Positions 51,166 through 62,802 of a DNA stretch of 64,000 nt are shown in pieces (the stretch's first letter is position 1; each line of letters starts with the position of its first letter). This stretch comes from Glandiceps talaboti. Its lineage: Eukaryota; Hemichordata; Enteropneusta; Spengelidae. The stretch is taken from positions 6,633,716 to 6,697,715 of the forward strand of contig NC_135557.1 in the NCBI RefSeq assembly GCF_964340395.1, given 5' to 3'. The position numbers and the translations under genes were made by a program. The notes beneath the pieces are model-generated. The model saw nothing but the letters and a program-made list of their open reading frames with translations, was not told the DNA's origin and made no database searches.

Positions 51166-51631
51166 AATCAAATACTAACTTTATTTGTTTTGACTACATC
51201 TCGTCAGAAAGCCATAATAACAGTGATCAGTGGATTTATTTGCAATTTTAATTTTTTTTAAAAGTGTTAAGTCTACGCAATAGGGAAATCCATTCATACA
51301 GATATTGAATTATCATATCTCATTATAATCTAATATTTTATTCATACAACTAAGTATGTTTGTTTTCATCTATTACTATATCTTTTCCAGTTTAATCAGC
51401 AAACATTTATAAAGGTTTCCTATTGACGAGCCAAGTAGTCTTTTACTATCGATTTAAAACGTATTGTAAAAACTGTCTAGTTACTTTCAAATGGTATTTT
51501 ACTAATTGTACCCTATTTTTAAGTAGTCTATGAGTGTACACACCGAACGAATGTACAGTGTGCATGAACGAAAGTCAGAACGGATACAACTGTTACATGT
51601 GTCTATATCTCGCAGAGGGTAATATATATAC
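51166..51631. other. Unassigned DNA
   Basis: No gene recognised. Confidence 0.4.
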
Positions 51632-52845
51632 ACTTAGCATTTTGGGTATTTGAGACACACACAATCCTTGTTTGAGACACACTGACTCCTGATCATAAGA
51701 GCTAAGCATTTGACGTTTTGCTCTACAATTTACTCTAAAACAGAACACTTCAAAATATGCGTTAGTCGGAGGTGACTTCTTCGAAGCATCCTGCTTTACA
51801 CACTGTTACAATTTCGTGTGGTGTCTAAGACACACTAACTTCTGGTCTGTCGAACAGAGTAAATTGACATTAACTCGCAACATTAGAACATGTGGCTTTC
51901 CATTTTGAAGAGAGCGCTCGAGCAGTCAGTAGACGTCTACGCGATGTCCATTGTTTTCGTTGACCATCCCGCTTTCCACTGATATTTCTTGTGTCTCCTT
52001 TTTAACCCCTCTCTCGCTGTGTCTTTTCGTACAGTAGGTATGTCCAGTGTCTACATCAATTTTTAAAAAGTGGTATATGGTACGCTCAAACTTCAATGAT
52101 TCTTCATCCAAATTAGATGGTACTGTGCCGTGAAATTAGTCCTGCTTGCATACAGAGTAAGTCGTCCCCAATTGAGCGAAACGCGTACACCGTCTGCAAG
52201 CAGGACTACTGTGATAGTGACTCTTCAGAATCGCAATATCACAATTTATGATCTATTTTCTTGGTCACGGTCCAATGGATGTTTTGCATCTCATGAAATC
52301 GTAAACAGGGGTACTTTTTCAGATCACCCTCCGAGAATATGGGTAGGATGCCCCATTTCTACTCTCTCTCGGAAGAAACTTCCCCGGCGAAGGCCCGGGT
52401 AGAAAGGTCACGTAATCCAGTACTGTGTGCAGTGTATGGATTAAGTGTCATTGAAGGTAAAACCTGCCGGATTTCTGAAAGAAGGGTTTTTTGCAGTGAT
52501 TTTCTCCCAGATTCACTATAAAAAGGACGTGGGTTCTTTTCCATTGAAATATTGACTGAAAAATGGGTACATATAAAATTTCGCTACCAAGCATGGGTAC
52601 CCATACATGGGTATCCATGATCCAGCGACTGCCACCGCTAGGGCATCGAAGAGTCATAATTGTACGGAGTTTTGGTTACCGAAACCACCCGTCGTGAAGA
52701 CTGCCTGTAGTGTCAATCAACCAATGTTGACGGCCGTTTGATGTGTTGTGTTTTAGAGTAAATTGTTGCAGAAAATCCCCAAATGCTAAGCTCTTATGAC
52801 CAGGATTGTGTGTGTGTCTCAAACACCTAAATGCTAAACTTTTGT
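51632..52845. mobile_element. 1.2-kb element with ~100-bp imperfect inverted ends
   Basis: Left TTAGCATTTTGGGTATTTGA, GAGACACACACAATCCT, CATAAGAGCTAAGCATTTG and CAATTTACTCTAAAACA reappear in reverse complement at 52750-52842. The interior holds a second inverted pair (52137-52150 with 52195-52208, 14 bp) and short frames on both strands (51926-52111 minus, 52130-52402 plus) without known motifs. No clear target duplication; both ends abut TA-rich runs. Confidence 0.65.
52137..52208. repeat. Inverted repeat, 14-bp arms
   Basis: TAGTCCTGCTTGCA / TGCAAGCAGGACTA, 44 bases apart, nested in the 1.2-kb TIR element. Confidence 0.85.
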
Positions 52846-52859
52846 GACAAAGAGCGTAA

Positions 52860-53912
52860 TATATATATATATATTAATCTATCACTATCAATCTGCTAAG
52901 ACCAGCGGCTACAAAGAGAACATCGCGTACACCAGCACCCCACCACAGAAAAACAAGAAAAACAGAAATAGAAACACCATCTGGTTCAACCCACCATATA
53001 GCAAAAACGTAGCCACCAATGTAGGCAAACGATTCCTCAACCTAATCACAAAACATTTCCCAGCAGACTCCAAGTTACACAAAATATTCAACAGAAACAA
53101 TGTCAAAGTCAGTTATAGCTGCATGCCAAACATGGCAACCATAATCAAAGCGCACAACTCCACCATCTCCAACAGCGAAACTAAACCCACTCAAAAACCA
53201 TGTAATTGCAGACAGAAAGACACCTGCCCTTTGAACGACGAATGCGAAACGGAAAACATCGTATATATACCAAGCCACGGAACATGGGAAAAAAACAAAC
53301 AAAAGTATATATCGGTCTAACAGAGAACAACTTCAAACAGAGATACGCCAACCACAAACAGTCATTCAAACATGAAAAACACGAAAACAGCACAGAACTA
53401 TCAAAACTCATTTGAAAACTGAAAAGAAACAACGAGCCTTTTTCCATATCTTGGTCCATCAGCAAGACAGCCCAAGCGTACACCAATAAAACAAAACGAT
53501 GCAACCTGTGTTTAACCGAAAAACTAACCATTATTAAAGCAGACAAAAACCCCACACTAAACAAAAGAACTGGGTTGATATCTAAATGCCGACATGAGAA
53601 TAAGTTTTATTTGTCCAACTTCAATAGAGCAGCTATCATCTAAACTAAACCCGTTAACTAACGAAACACCAATGCCCGACATGAAACAACCCGCCAACAC
53701 CTACTTGCCCGCACCCAATACCTCACACAATAACAACCAACACCTTCACACACACAGCACCAACCCACCAACACATAGACAATAGTGGTGATATTTCTAT
53801 TGTCTGCACCCTATATAAACAGCACACCCAGAGAGTAGAAACCAGTTGTCTGATGATCGCACTATGCGTGAAACTCCGAGTTACAACCAAGAAAGAGTTC
53901 CAGAACTACCAA

Positions 53913-53967
<55 letters not shown>
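52860..53967 (+). mobile_element. 5'-truncated Penelope-like element (RT end, GIY-YIG endonuclease, ribozyme tail)
   Basis: After a TA tract the plus strand encodes the C-terminal part of a Penelope-like protein. Blocks are TIWFNPPYSKNVATNVG, FLNLITKHFP, KIFNRNNVKVSYSCMPNM and a cysteine-rich linker KPCNCRQKDTCPLNDEC. The GIY-YIG domain follows: IVY, then YIGLTENNFKQRYANHKQS after a +1 frameshift near 53300, and TELSKLI. A TGA replaces the usual tryptophan at about 53413. The frame continues with SWSISKTAQAYTN and RCNLCLTEKLTII to about 53560. RT is missing, so the element is dead-on-arrival and further mutated. A type I hammerhead-like motif (53845-53887) and TA/CA tracts follow, as expected for the pLTR end of these elements. 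Confidence 0.88.
53845..53887 (+). ncRNA. Hammerhead-type ribozyme at the Penelope 3' end
   Basis: Stem I GTTGT/ACAAC (53845-53849 with 53883-53887), CTGATGA (53850-53856), stem II CGC-loop-GCG, GAAAC (53870-53874), stem III ACT-CCG-AGT, predicted cleavage after 53882. Relative to the 32.7 kb copy, stem I gains one T on one side and one A on the other, keeping the helix. Confidence 0.65.

Positions 53968-54007
<40 letters not shown>
53915..54007. repeat. (TA)n-(CA)n microsatellite
   Basis: TA to about 53967 then CA to 54007. Confidence 0.97.
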
Positions 54008-54008
<1 letters not shown>

Positions 54009-54530
54009 TGTAATACAATTATTTCAGATGTTGATTTAGTAAACAGGAACAAATTACAGACACCGCACTTCCCTGTCATAATAAAACCATGCATCACATC
54101 ATGCATCATACTTGTACACTACATGTGAACGTTACCATGCACGCGTTTGGTTGGTCTTGACTATAAAAATATCGCATACATTTGTTTAACTAATAACATT
54201 AGAAACATTTTAGGGGGATTATTTCAGAATCCTAATGCAAAGTAAGGTGTGTCCAATTGTTCTCGGGCATGTAATGTCTAACTACCACTCCATAATGTAC
54301 GTAGCAAGTTGCTCTAAAATATCCTATGCCGTATTTGCTAGTAATATATTGTGGATAGCATCATGTATATCCATGTTTTCATATACGAGCGGTCGATTGA
54401 CGGTCAGATTGTTGCAGGCATTGTTTTATCTTATAATTACTGAAACACAAATCTACCGGACAACTAATGTATATACAAAGTGTATACATTGCTGATTCAA
54501 CCACTCAGGCATACAAGTGTCGTAGCCATA
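54008..54530. other. Unassigned DNA
   Basis: The 86-codon plus frame 54235-54495 shows no motif. Confidence 0.4.
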
Positions 54531-54704
54531 TCATTCTGGTGAATCGATCGGTGTATTACATGTATCTACCACTAAATAATCGTCGACTTCTAACGCCATG
54601 CTACCGTCTTCGGACACAGTATTGGTACATTGTTCAATAAGGTCTATAAATCTGGCTGCATCTGATGGCACATCGATCACTTGTGTATGTATGTGTAATA
54701 CCAT
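54531..54704 (-). CDS. Possible last exon of a receptor tyrosine kinase-like protein
   Basis: A 57-codon minus-strand frame (ATG at 54704, TGA near 54531) that is too short for standard ORF filters but looks coding. ARFIDLIEQCTNTVSEDG resembles the last helix of a tyrosine kinase domain (RPxFxxLvxxL), and the acidic EVDDYLVVDT is like a cytoplasmic-tail phosphotyrosine site; it ends NTPIDSPE. The Arg-Pro that normally opens that helix is not present (Asp-Ala-Ala). A possible acceptor is ACATACACAAG just before the GTG/ATC codons, although the pyrimidine tract is poor. No kinase exons were seen to the right, so this may be an orphan exon copy. Recognition is by pattern only. Confidence 0.35.
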   Translation of the reverse strand: MVLHIHTQVIDVPSDAARFIDLIEQCTNTVSEDGSMALEVDDYLVVDTCNTPIDSPE

Positions 54705-55607
54705 TCAACCCGACAAGCAAATTGAGTGTAGAATTTAGAGTTTGGTGGTAACGAATAACCTTGGTACAACCATCTCCTCGGAGACTGGTACCATGCTTCT
54801 GATTGCCCACATATGGAGTCTTAAATTTCGATGAAGTTCAACTGAGACTATACAAAATCTATGTAGGACTGTGTATGCAGTAAGTTAAATCTAGATTAAT
54901 AAGTCACTATCCCCAAAATGAGTTTTTTCCCGTGCCCATCACCCACTGGTAATATGTCTACATACATAATTATGTTATGGGGTGTGCAGTAACCTGGGAG
55001 GGTGAAAGTAGTCTTAACGCTGGTCGTGAATTTTACAATAAATGATGGGTGATGACTTTTATTATTTCAGCATTTCGAGGAAAGATATTATATTGATTCA
55101 AAGTGTTCTCTAACCTACATGTCCCTGTTTTGTGGTATGGCGACCCGTTTTGCACTACCATAACCGTATCTTTTCAACTCCAGAACCAGTCTGTATTTTG
55201 CTCCAACGAGCTTCAGTAAACATTTCGGTATAATATACCATTTGTTTTATCTACACTAAGTCATTGTAAATCATCGACTATCAGTTTGCAAATCTTTCCA
55301 CTCAAAGCTTCACCGTGTTTATACTCGACTAGGTGATTGTTATTGACGCTTGTGAAGTGAAAAAACAAACATTTAATTTACTAGATATGATGGAAAACGT
55401 CTTTTGGTGTTTGGCTGCACCTAACCTGTAGTAGTGTCCTAGTATGTGAGTAAAATAAAACACCAGTAGTTATAAATAAACCCAATCCCCCCCACACACA
55501 CACACAGGCACAGTAGACTAAATGCATTCATGACGTGATGCGTGTTTTTTTGTCTGTCAGAATTATTATAGAGACGCGCGGTGTCTGTCATGTAGTCACC
55601 CGCTACA
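54705..55607. other. Unassigned DNA
   Basis: No gene recognised. Confidence 0.4.
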
Positions 55608-55815
55608 AGAGGCAGACACATACCACAATTGTATTACAATGTATATAAATCACCCTCTGTACGAGACAGACACATGTAACGATTGTATTACAATGTATAT
55701 AAATCACAGTCTGCAAGAGACATAAACATACAACAACGTGTAGAATGTATATGAATCACACGAGACAGACACATACAAAATTGTATTACAATGTATAAAA
55801 TTATCCTTGCAAGAT
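55608..55815. repeat. Four-copy tandem repeat, ~45-55 bp unit
   Basis: Units start GAGACAGACACATAC (about 55608, 55663, 55717, 55762) and continue TTGTATTACAATGTATA. Confidence 0.85.
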
Positions 55816-55960
55816 CTAAAGACAAACAAGCAACAGTTGTATCAACAGTTTTTTCTCCGTAATGTTCTACGATATCACATTTGAATACTGGCATGTATTT
55901 ATTTTATTTACAAGTATTGTGGACAATTCTGTATGTAAGCAGAATAATGTCATGAATCTG

Positions 55961-56330
55961 TAATTTCTACTTTAGCAGGTAAAAGTATTTTCATCAATGC
56001 ATATATTTTGAGTATAGTGACTTGTGTCTAGAATTACAGCTAGACACGCTATGTATTGCTATGATGTAGATTGGCACTAACTTTAACAATTAGTCTGCAT
56101 ATCGTTGTAGTCATACTGATATCAATATGGATATTATTTTAGTTTAATTAAGGCTTCTTAGAACAAACGAGTTGAACAAGTTTATATATTGCAGTTTCTG
56201 TATTTTTGTGACACATCTTATGGAGTTTTAAGCCATGGACAGGACTCTACCCGTCCGAGAACTATCTAGCTACATGTAAAGCCATGTTGTGGAATTTAAT
56301 ATTCGGTATACACGCTGCATCACTACAATT
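55961..56330. repeat. Triplicated segment, copy C
   Basis: Shares TAATTTCTACTTTAGCAGGT-like start and TAGACACGCTATGTATTG with copy B. It lies about 500 bp from the signal-peptide exon on the minus strand. Confidence 0.75.
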
Positions 56331-56840
56331 ATCTACGTGACAGTAGTATACAAAGCTAAACACTGGTGAAATTACTTTGTTGAAGTAGTTTTGAAACTTT
56401 CAGCAATAAATAATTAAATACCATTTTGTTCCATCAACTGAGATACAAATAGCAGTGTCGAAAATTATCGTGAAATTGAACTCAACATTTTCTCAATTAG
56501 AAACTCTGTCCATAACTACCCGTCACTACGGTGTTATGATGTCATTATATACAAATTGTAAACAAATCCTAGAAAATCCCACATGTGATGTTAAATTAGT
56601 CGAAGAGTAAAACCATTTAAATGTACTGAATTATTACTAGTAAGCACTTAAATATAAACTGTGATTTCCTTATCCAATCGTTCAGTTTTAACACATTCTT
56701 ATCATTGCTACTATGGTTTAGCTATAATTTACTAGTGGTAGACTGGTAGCAGTGCATATCGACAAGAAAAAAATAGAGCTAATAACATACACATGGTAAT
56801 TTCATTTAAAAAAGGACAAGTTTACAAAATTATAACTTAC
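56331..56840. other. Putative intron start
   Basis: Immediately downstream (minus strand) of the signal-peptide exon; AT-rich, nothing recognised. Confidence 0.4.
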
Positions 56841-56904
56841 TTGCAAAATAAGCCAATATTCCCACCGCCACCAAGGCAACGCGAGACGATTTGAACAGCC
56901 ACAT
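56841..56904 (-). CDS. First exon with signal peptide or membrane anchor
   Basis: ATG at 56904-56902 opens a 21-codon minus-strand frame: MWLFKSSR followed by a hydrophobic run (VALVAVGILAYFA). A strong donor follows (CAA|GTAAGT, intron from 56840), leaving one base of the next codon. Basic residues before a 13-residue hydrophobic core fit a secretory signal or type II anchor. The phase is the one the lectin exon at 18049-18343 needs (two leading bases), but 38 kb and other elements intervene, so the link is a hypothesis. Confidence 0.5.
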
Positions 56905-57194
56905 TTTGATGAAATTGTATCTTTTTTTATCAATACAATGTTTCCCACATCGTCTCTACGTAGACGTTTCCCGAGATGTGTAGTTTACATCTCCGGTCAA
57001 AGAATACATGTTTGGGTAGTCATGACACGTCATGAGTACGTATCACTTGAAGTGTGGGTATGCCATGATGAATAGATGATGAGGTGAAACCATATAAACT
57101 CTGATATGTAAATACTTTTTTGATAATGTCTTTTAAGCGTGTCAAATATATATGTATCTTGTCGATGTTTGTATTTCCATACCAGTTTAAGTCA

Positions 57195-58001
57195 CATTTC
57201 AAATGGCAAACACAGCCCAAATTTGCAGTTCCACCTATATGTTAGTACTGTGGTCCTATATCAGAAATTACCATAGGCATATCATATTTCTTCAAAGGAG
57301 AATGATTAAATTGCTGTTCTGTTTGAAAAGAAGTATATTAATTATTATCAATATGTACAAGGCAAATGATTACATTGATACAGTGAATGTATTAAGGCTA
57401 CTAATCGTCTTCGCTCTGTGAATTATGTTAGTTTTAACATATGAAACCAATCTCCAAGGAATTATGATACACCTGTTATCGTCATCACCTCATGAAGTTG
57501 ACATAGGTTTTTTTTTTCAAATTGTCTCACACCACTGGCTTTGTTATATCAATGAGCTCTGTTTGTCACAAGGTATGTTTTAATGTTGCAGTTCAATTCG
57601 TTTTTGACTTGTCAGCATCTGTCATTTTTAAATATAGGTTCAATAGTTATATATAATATAGTGTCGGCTGTTTCACAATCAACGCTGTGCTAGGGAGCAA
57701 AATTGGAAATTTTTGTAGCAGCTTAACGTAATCCTAACATATAGTCTAGGAAATGCTTTGATAAATAATTCTCAATTCTTCTATTCTTCAACATGACTAG
57801 ATTAATATGTTTGTACATTTTGTGTTTTCGACACTATACGTTACAAACACTACAAATCATCACATTCCATTAAGGTCTAGGTTATACATACTAGATATGC
57901 CAGTTTATGTTGTACGTAGTAGGTATCGACATCTAAAGTTGTCTAACATACCAAAACAACCTTACTATACCTACAATAGTAGTGCTATGACACTACCTTA
58001 A
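57195..58001 (+). mobile_element. Possible LINE C-terminal remnants
   Basis: 57203-57421 reads LWSYIRNYHRHIIFLQRRMIKLL, similar to the vWg..y...l..i..lQkr.ir pattern downstream of many RT domains. 57807-58001 has an NTTNHHIPLRSRLY-type stretch as near the ends of such ORFs. No catalytic box is present. Confidence 0.35.
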
Positions 58002-59330
58002 ATTTAGAGATAATACCACTTTTGTGTGACTTTCAAATCTGATTGTGTACTCCTATACATCTCCTGGCTTCAAAACTATTTTTCCCCATTAACTTAATAT
58101 TACTAAGCTAAACTAATACCAGGCGAAGTGTGGTTATCACTGTTATTTCGGTTTTGTATGCCAATATAATTCGATGTAACCAAAACCACATAAACTTTTA
58201 TATCCAAACTTTTTCATCGATAGTGCTTTTTACGCATGTTAAATGAATGAATAGGGACTCGATTCCACTAACACGGTGGTGGTGGTGATGATGATGAATA
58301 CATTTATTAGAATAAGATCTATTTTTGTCTTCACTCCGATTAATTATCTTGTACAGATGAAACCAATCAATTATTTGTTTGTGGACAGCATACACCTATC
58401 ATTGTAATATCATGGTGATTGCTTTCAGAAAGGTTCTACTCCATCGACCTAATTATATGGAGTAGTACATGTAGAATAAGATTCTTCTAGCAACACATAA
58501 TTTACTATTAGGAATCAACTCAAAGTAACTTTCCCGTACATGGGTTAGTATGATTGTTTTTATTTAGCCTGATGCAGGTGTAGTACGAAGAGTGCCATCC
58601 TGTATGACAGAGATACAAACAGTGATAATATGAAAAGAGCGAAAACGACAATGACAATGACAAAGTCACTGTGGTAATGTCCTTTAGTCCTATACAGGAT
58701 ATGCTCATCGTCATGAACCATGTCATGTTTATTCTATACTTCTCCTTATGAAAGCCAATCTTGGCCAAAATTCGCCAAAAGTTATAGGGATATGCTGGTT
58801 AATGTATTTGCTTTTGTTTAAAATGCCCGGGTAGAAATTCAGATATCTTAGTCAAGGAAATTGTATAATATGTCATTTTTTATGGATAATATTCAATGTG
58901 AAGTTCACTCTTTTAGCCTGGCTGTATTTTGAGGAATGATGAAAACTAACCATTTCTGATATTGAAACTGGTCAGTTCTGCACCTCGCAGAGACAAGGAA
59001 TAATTACATTGCTGGGAAAAAAATAAACAAGAAAAGACCACAGGCATATAAAAAGGGAAGGCATATCTAATTGCTGAATTCAGATTACAAACTTGTAACC
59101 AAATGTTTGACAAAAAGGATGAAAAAACTGTTGCCCCCTTCTATCCATGAAAAACAAACAGTATTACCAGGTTTATTGGGATACTCGATGGAAGTATCCT
59201 AGATTATACTGCTGAAAAATACATCATTAGTATCGTACTAACAGTAGATTCTGAAATAAAAAGCATTTCATGAACTTGAATGGCCGTTCGTATTCAAAAT
59301 TCTTTAAGCATTTAACTTTGGTTCCAACTT
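58002..59330. other. Unassigned DNA
   Basis: Short GGT/GAT repeat at 58275-58298. No gene recognised. Confidence 0.4.
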
Positions 59331-60370
59331 TATCTAGTGGATTAAAATGTTATACTCAAACATATCAAAGTATAAAATGAATAGCCGTTTCAGTGCAGAA
59401 TACTTTGCAGTGTCTCTTGGAGTTCGGCAGGGATACCCTATCTCGCCATTATCATTTGTACTTGCTTTATAAATTTTCCCCATTTCTGTGCGGTCTGAAG
59501 AGAGTATCAAGGACATTGTTTATGAGGACATTCGTCTAAAGAAAGCATTCTTTGCTGATGATCTTACATGGTTTTTGGAAGGATGTAACATCTGTTAATC
59601 ACCAGTTTGACCTTCTGCGGGATTTTCAATCAACCTCTGGTTGATCTGTAAACAATGGCAAATGTGAAGTAATGTTGCTTGGTAAATGACGTAAACGTAA
59701 ATCCAAACCATTAGGAGTAAAATGGCCTTACGGACCAATTACAATTGTAGGGGTATTCATATCCTATGACAAAAGAATACGTATAACCTACAAAAAATCA
59801 AAGCGTTGTGTATTTTACGTTTACTCTACATGCATAATCTCACAGAGCCTCACGTTGACCACCTAAAAAAGTATAGATTATTGTTTTCCTTTCTATGGAA
59901 CCATGGAATATATTACTTACAAAGAAACTGAAAGTAGTAGGTGGTCTTCAGGTACTTATACCGTGTAATTACAACAATGTATCAAGTCCCTATCATTGTT
60001 TTTAACAGACTTTGAATTAAGTATACTGAATACCTGAAGAAAAGTTACAATGGACACGATCCAAGAAAATGTTTTCTTTACAGAGTATATAGAATAATTG
60101 CAACGTGATTATTGGGGGTAAAATTGTATTTTACAAAGAATGTTATGATGCGTGTTTTACTTATCATGGTCAACTCTTTGATAGAAGAGGGAACTTGTTA
60201 AACTGGGATGACCGGGTTTCAATCATTACTATGCCATAGTATGCATTTATCAAATGGTTGGGTATCATCAAATATATTCTAAAAAGGTGGAAGGAAAATC
60301 CAAATTTCAAACCTTTAAATCAGGAAGAACATGCAATCAATATTTCCAGATGCCTGTTGCAACTTGCATC
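59331..60370 (+). mobile_element. L1/Tx1-like LINE RT relic
   Basis: Plus strand blocks: AVSLGVRQGYPISPLSFVLAL (59407-59469; motif RxGxPxSP), KKAFFADDLTWFLEG with the FADD catalytic box (59551-59562), VNNGKCEVMLLG, GVKWPYGPITIVGVFISYDK and LLFSFLWN. The C-terminal region follows with GGKIVFYKECYDACF, RRGNLLNWDD and IKWLGIIKYILKRWKEN (about 60115-60300). Many stops and frameshifts. Different clade from the CR1/L2-like relics elsewhere in the window. Confidence 0.8.
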
Positions 60371-61583
60371 ATTGTAAAACCAAAATCACTATTCCTAAAC
60401 TCACATCTATATATGTAATCCCACCTCGTTCACGAACATTTTTAAGCTTTGGAAACCCCTGTTAACGACTAGGAATCAACTTTAAGCGTACAATTGACAC
60501 AAACCTTAGAAACTTTCAATGCAAAACAAATCAAAACATTCTGATGACAAACGCACAATTACATAACACGGTTCCACCAAAAGATCCTTCTGCTGCTTGT
60601 ACATTGTCTGGAATATGAAACAATTATTCACTTATTTTAAGACCGTGAAGTAATTATGTTGGGTGTCGTAGAGTTGAACGGTATAAGTATGGATAGTCCA
60701 GACGTTACACTCTAGCACTCACACTCTCATACTCTCGTACGGGATCGTTCAGGTCCAAGTCGGGAATTAGTCACAACTGAGAAGATATTTCGGCTTGCCA
60801 GAATCACCTAACCCAGTCCTTCTCTCCTCTCCTGATTCTGGATGTTTTATTCTCATCTTAAGTATACTTCGAATACAATGGAATTTACACAACGACTATA
60901 TAAATAGCAAGTCACACCCTAAGATCATGCCATCATAACAGTTATTATGTACTTTTCTCTAACCAATCATGTGAATTTCAGTTACATCATGTTTGCCCAG
61001 ATTCGTCATCGCCAGTCTATTTCTGACCTATGGCCGACAATGCCGAAAAGTAGAATTTATTCCCATAATTCCGAAATACGATATTTTGGATCGTAACAAT
61101 TAAAGTAATTAAGACATTTCGACAACTTTGATAAACACCTATGTGCGCGAACCATGGTTTCAGCAGAGCAGCTTCTTTTGGATGAAACGTTATTACCGAT
61201 TCTTTTAAACTTTCTTCTGTTGATGGAAAAGGAATGTATTTATTGTATTTTATTGTCATTGTAATGAGAAGGTACAAATCCTTTATACAGAGGATAAAAA
61301 ACAGAATTTGTCATTACCAATCGTGAGAAGTATAAAAGTTAAATAATTAAAAAAAACTGTAACTGACTCACATTGCGTAAAATAATAACGTAACTCACTT
61401 ACAATACACACATTTCTTTTTCTAGTTGGCCTAATCGAATCGAAAACAAAATACCAATGAATAAAAAAATGCAACATAAATCGGAAAGGAAAACCATTTT
61501 AACACAGGTGGCTTATTATCGAAAGTGTATATTCCATCATGAAATTAAGTCCTATCCTCGTCACAAATGGACTATTGTCATCA
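60371..61583. other. Unassigned DNA
   Basis: No lectin exon was found here, although the corresponding position next to the partner segment at 18.5 kb has one. Frames 61017-61477 (minus) and 61457-61684 (plus) carry no motif. Confidence 0.4.
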
Positions 61584-62250
61584 CCACCTGGTGCGTGACT
61601 AACGACGTCCAAGTGAAATTCCACTCTACCCATGAGAATCAACACTTAAAAATACATGTAATTCGGATCGAAAACAAAACATGAACTATCTTACACTTTA
61701 TTGAGCTGTTACGGGCACTTTTCATCATAACACTATTGCAACTTTGTTGGTACTAGGCCTGCGTAAAAGAGAAATCACAGGGAAGCGAACCCGATAACGT
61801 CTTCGTAAATATTACGTCATCGGGCACTACCTGCCACAATAAATCGATAACACGTCGCATCCATAGAAAAACGCCCAGTTTGAATACGAGGTAATCACAC
61901 CTCAGGTATAATAAACAATGTTACAATACACGTTTAATCATATGTTTGAGTACGAGGTAAACAACCTCAGGTATAATAAACATATATAATGTCACAATAT
62001 TAAATAATATTTTTCACATGTTTTCCATCTTCTATGTTTATGACGTAGTGTCCTCCTCCCATACAACCTGTTTGATTTTAACTGTATACGTAGTTTCTTC
62101 AACCAGTGGATGTCGTGTCGAAATAAATACTAGGCAGGTTGCAGTAATTGTACAACTGACACAGGCGTTTTCAATTCGAAAACTTACCAGTTGATGCAAA
62201 TTCCCATCGTCATCTTAGCTGCTCAGCCTCATGAAGTTTTACTACCATAA
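61584..62250. repeat. Segmental duplicate, copy 2 (partner 18471-19108)
   Basis: Same orientation and order of blocks as the segment upstream of the lectin exon. On the minus strand this copy has a donor-like GTAAGT at 62183-62188 after an ATGACGATGGG start; the partner lacks the donor. The minisatellite that follows the partner is absent here. A partial internal duplication (GAGTACGAGGTAA...TAATAAAC) lies near 61887-61982. Confidence 0.85.
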
Positions 62251-62441
62251 ACTGAATACTAATTAGGGGACATGATGACGTTATACAAAAAGTTTCAACC
62301 AATTGGGGAACGAATGGTCTTTACACTTAAGGTAGGCTTACGAGTAACTAGTTTGACTGACATGTACAATCGGCCTATCAAGAATCATTAAATCAAAGTC
62401 ACTCCTCAATTGTTATCGAAAAATAAGCCTTATCTGTCAGT

Positions 62442-62802
62442 GTTAAGGCCAAATAAAAAAAGATGTTACCCGACCCCACCTAGTTTTTCACACCGACCCT
62501 AAACTTTCTTTCATATATTCGAGAGAGAAAAATAGGAAAATCGCGAATATTGTGAAGTCTCGCAAGAAATAGTGGATGCGGAAACAGACATCAACTGAAA
62601 AGGCAGTTCTTCCAATCTGTAATGGCTGTATATCTGAAGAGAAGAAGCCAATAATACAGAGACCATATAGAAAACAACATAAAAACATAACTACCTGAAT
62701 TTGCCATTCACACATAAAAAAATTTTTAAAAAAATTAAAAATCTACCGACCCAACCTATTCTAAAATTGAATATAATCGGAACCACACAATTTTTTTACG
62801 CC
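62442..62802 (+). mobile_element. MITE family copy 5
   Basis: About 361 bp, TTAAGGCCAAATAAAAAAA to ATCGGAACCACACAA...ACGCC. Lacks part of the left-terminal block (GATTCCGGTTAC shortened to GTTAC). Confidence 0.82.

Noticed and set aside
52909-53564. Minus-strand frames of 65-127 codons over the Penelope element
   Set aside because: Shadows of the plus-strand GIY-YIG coding frame, hydrophobic because they are antisense to a Lys/Asn-rich protein.
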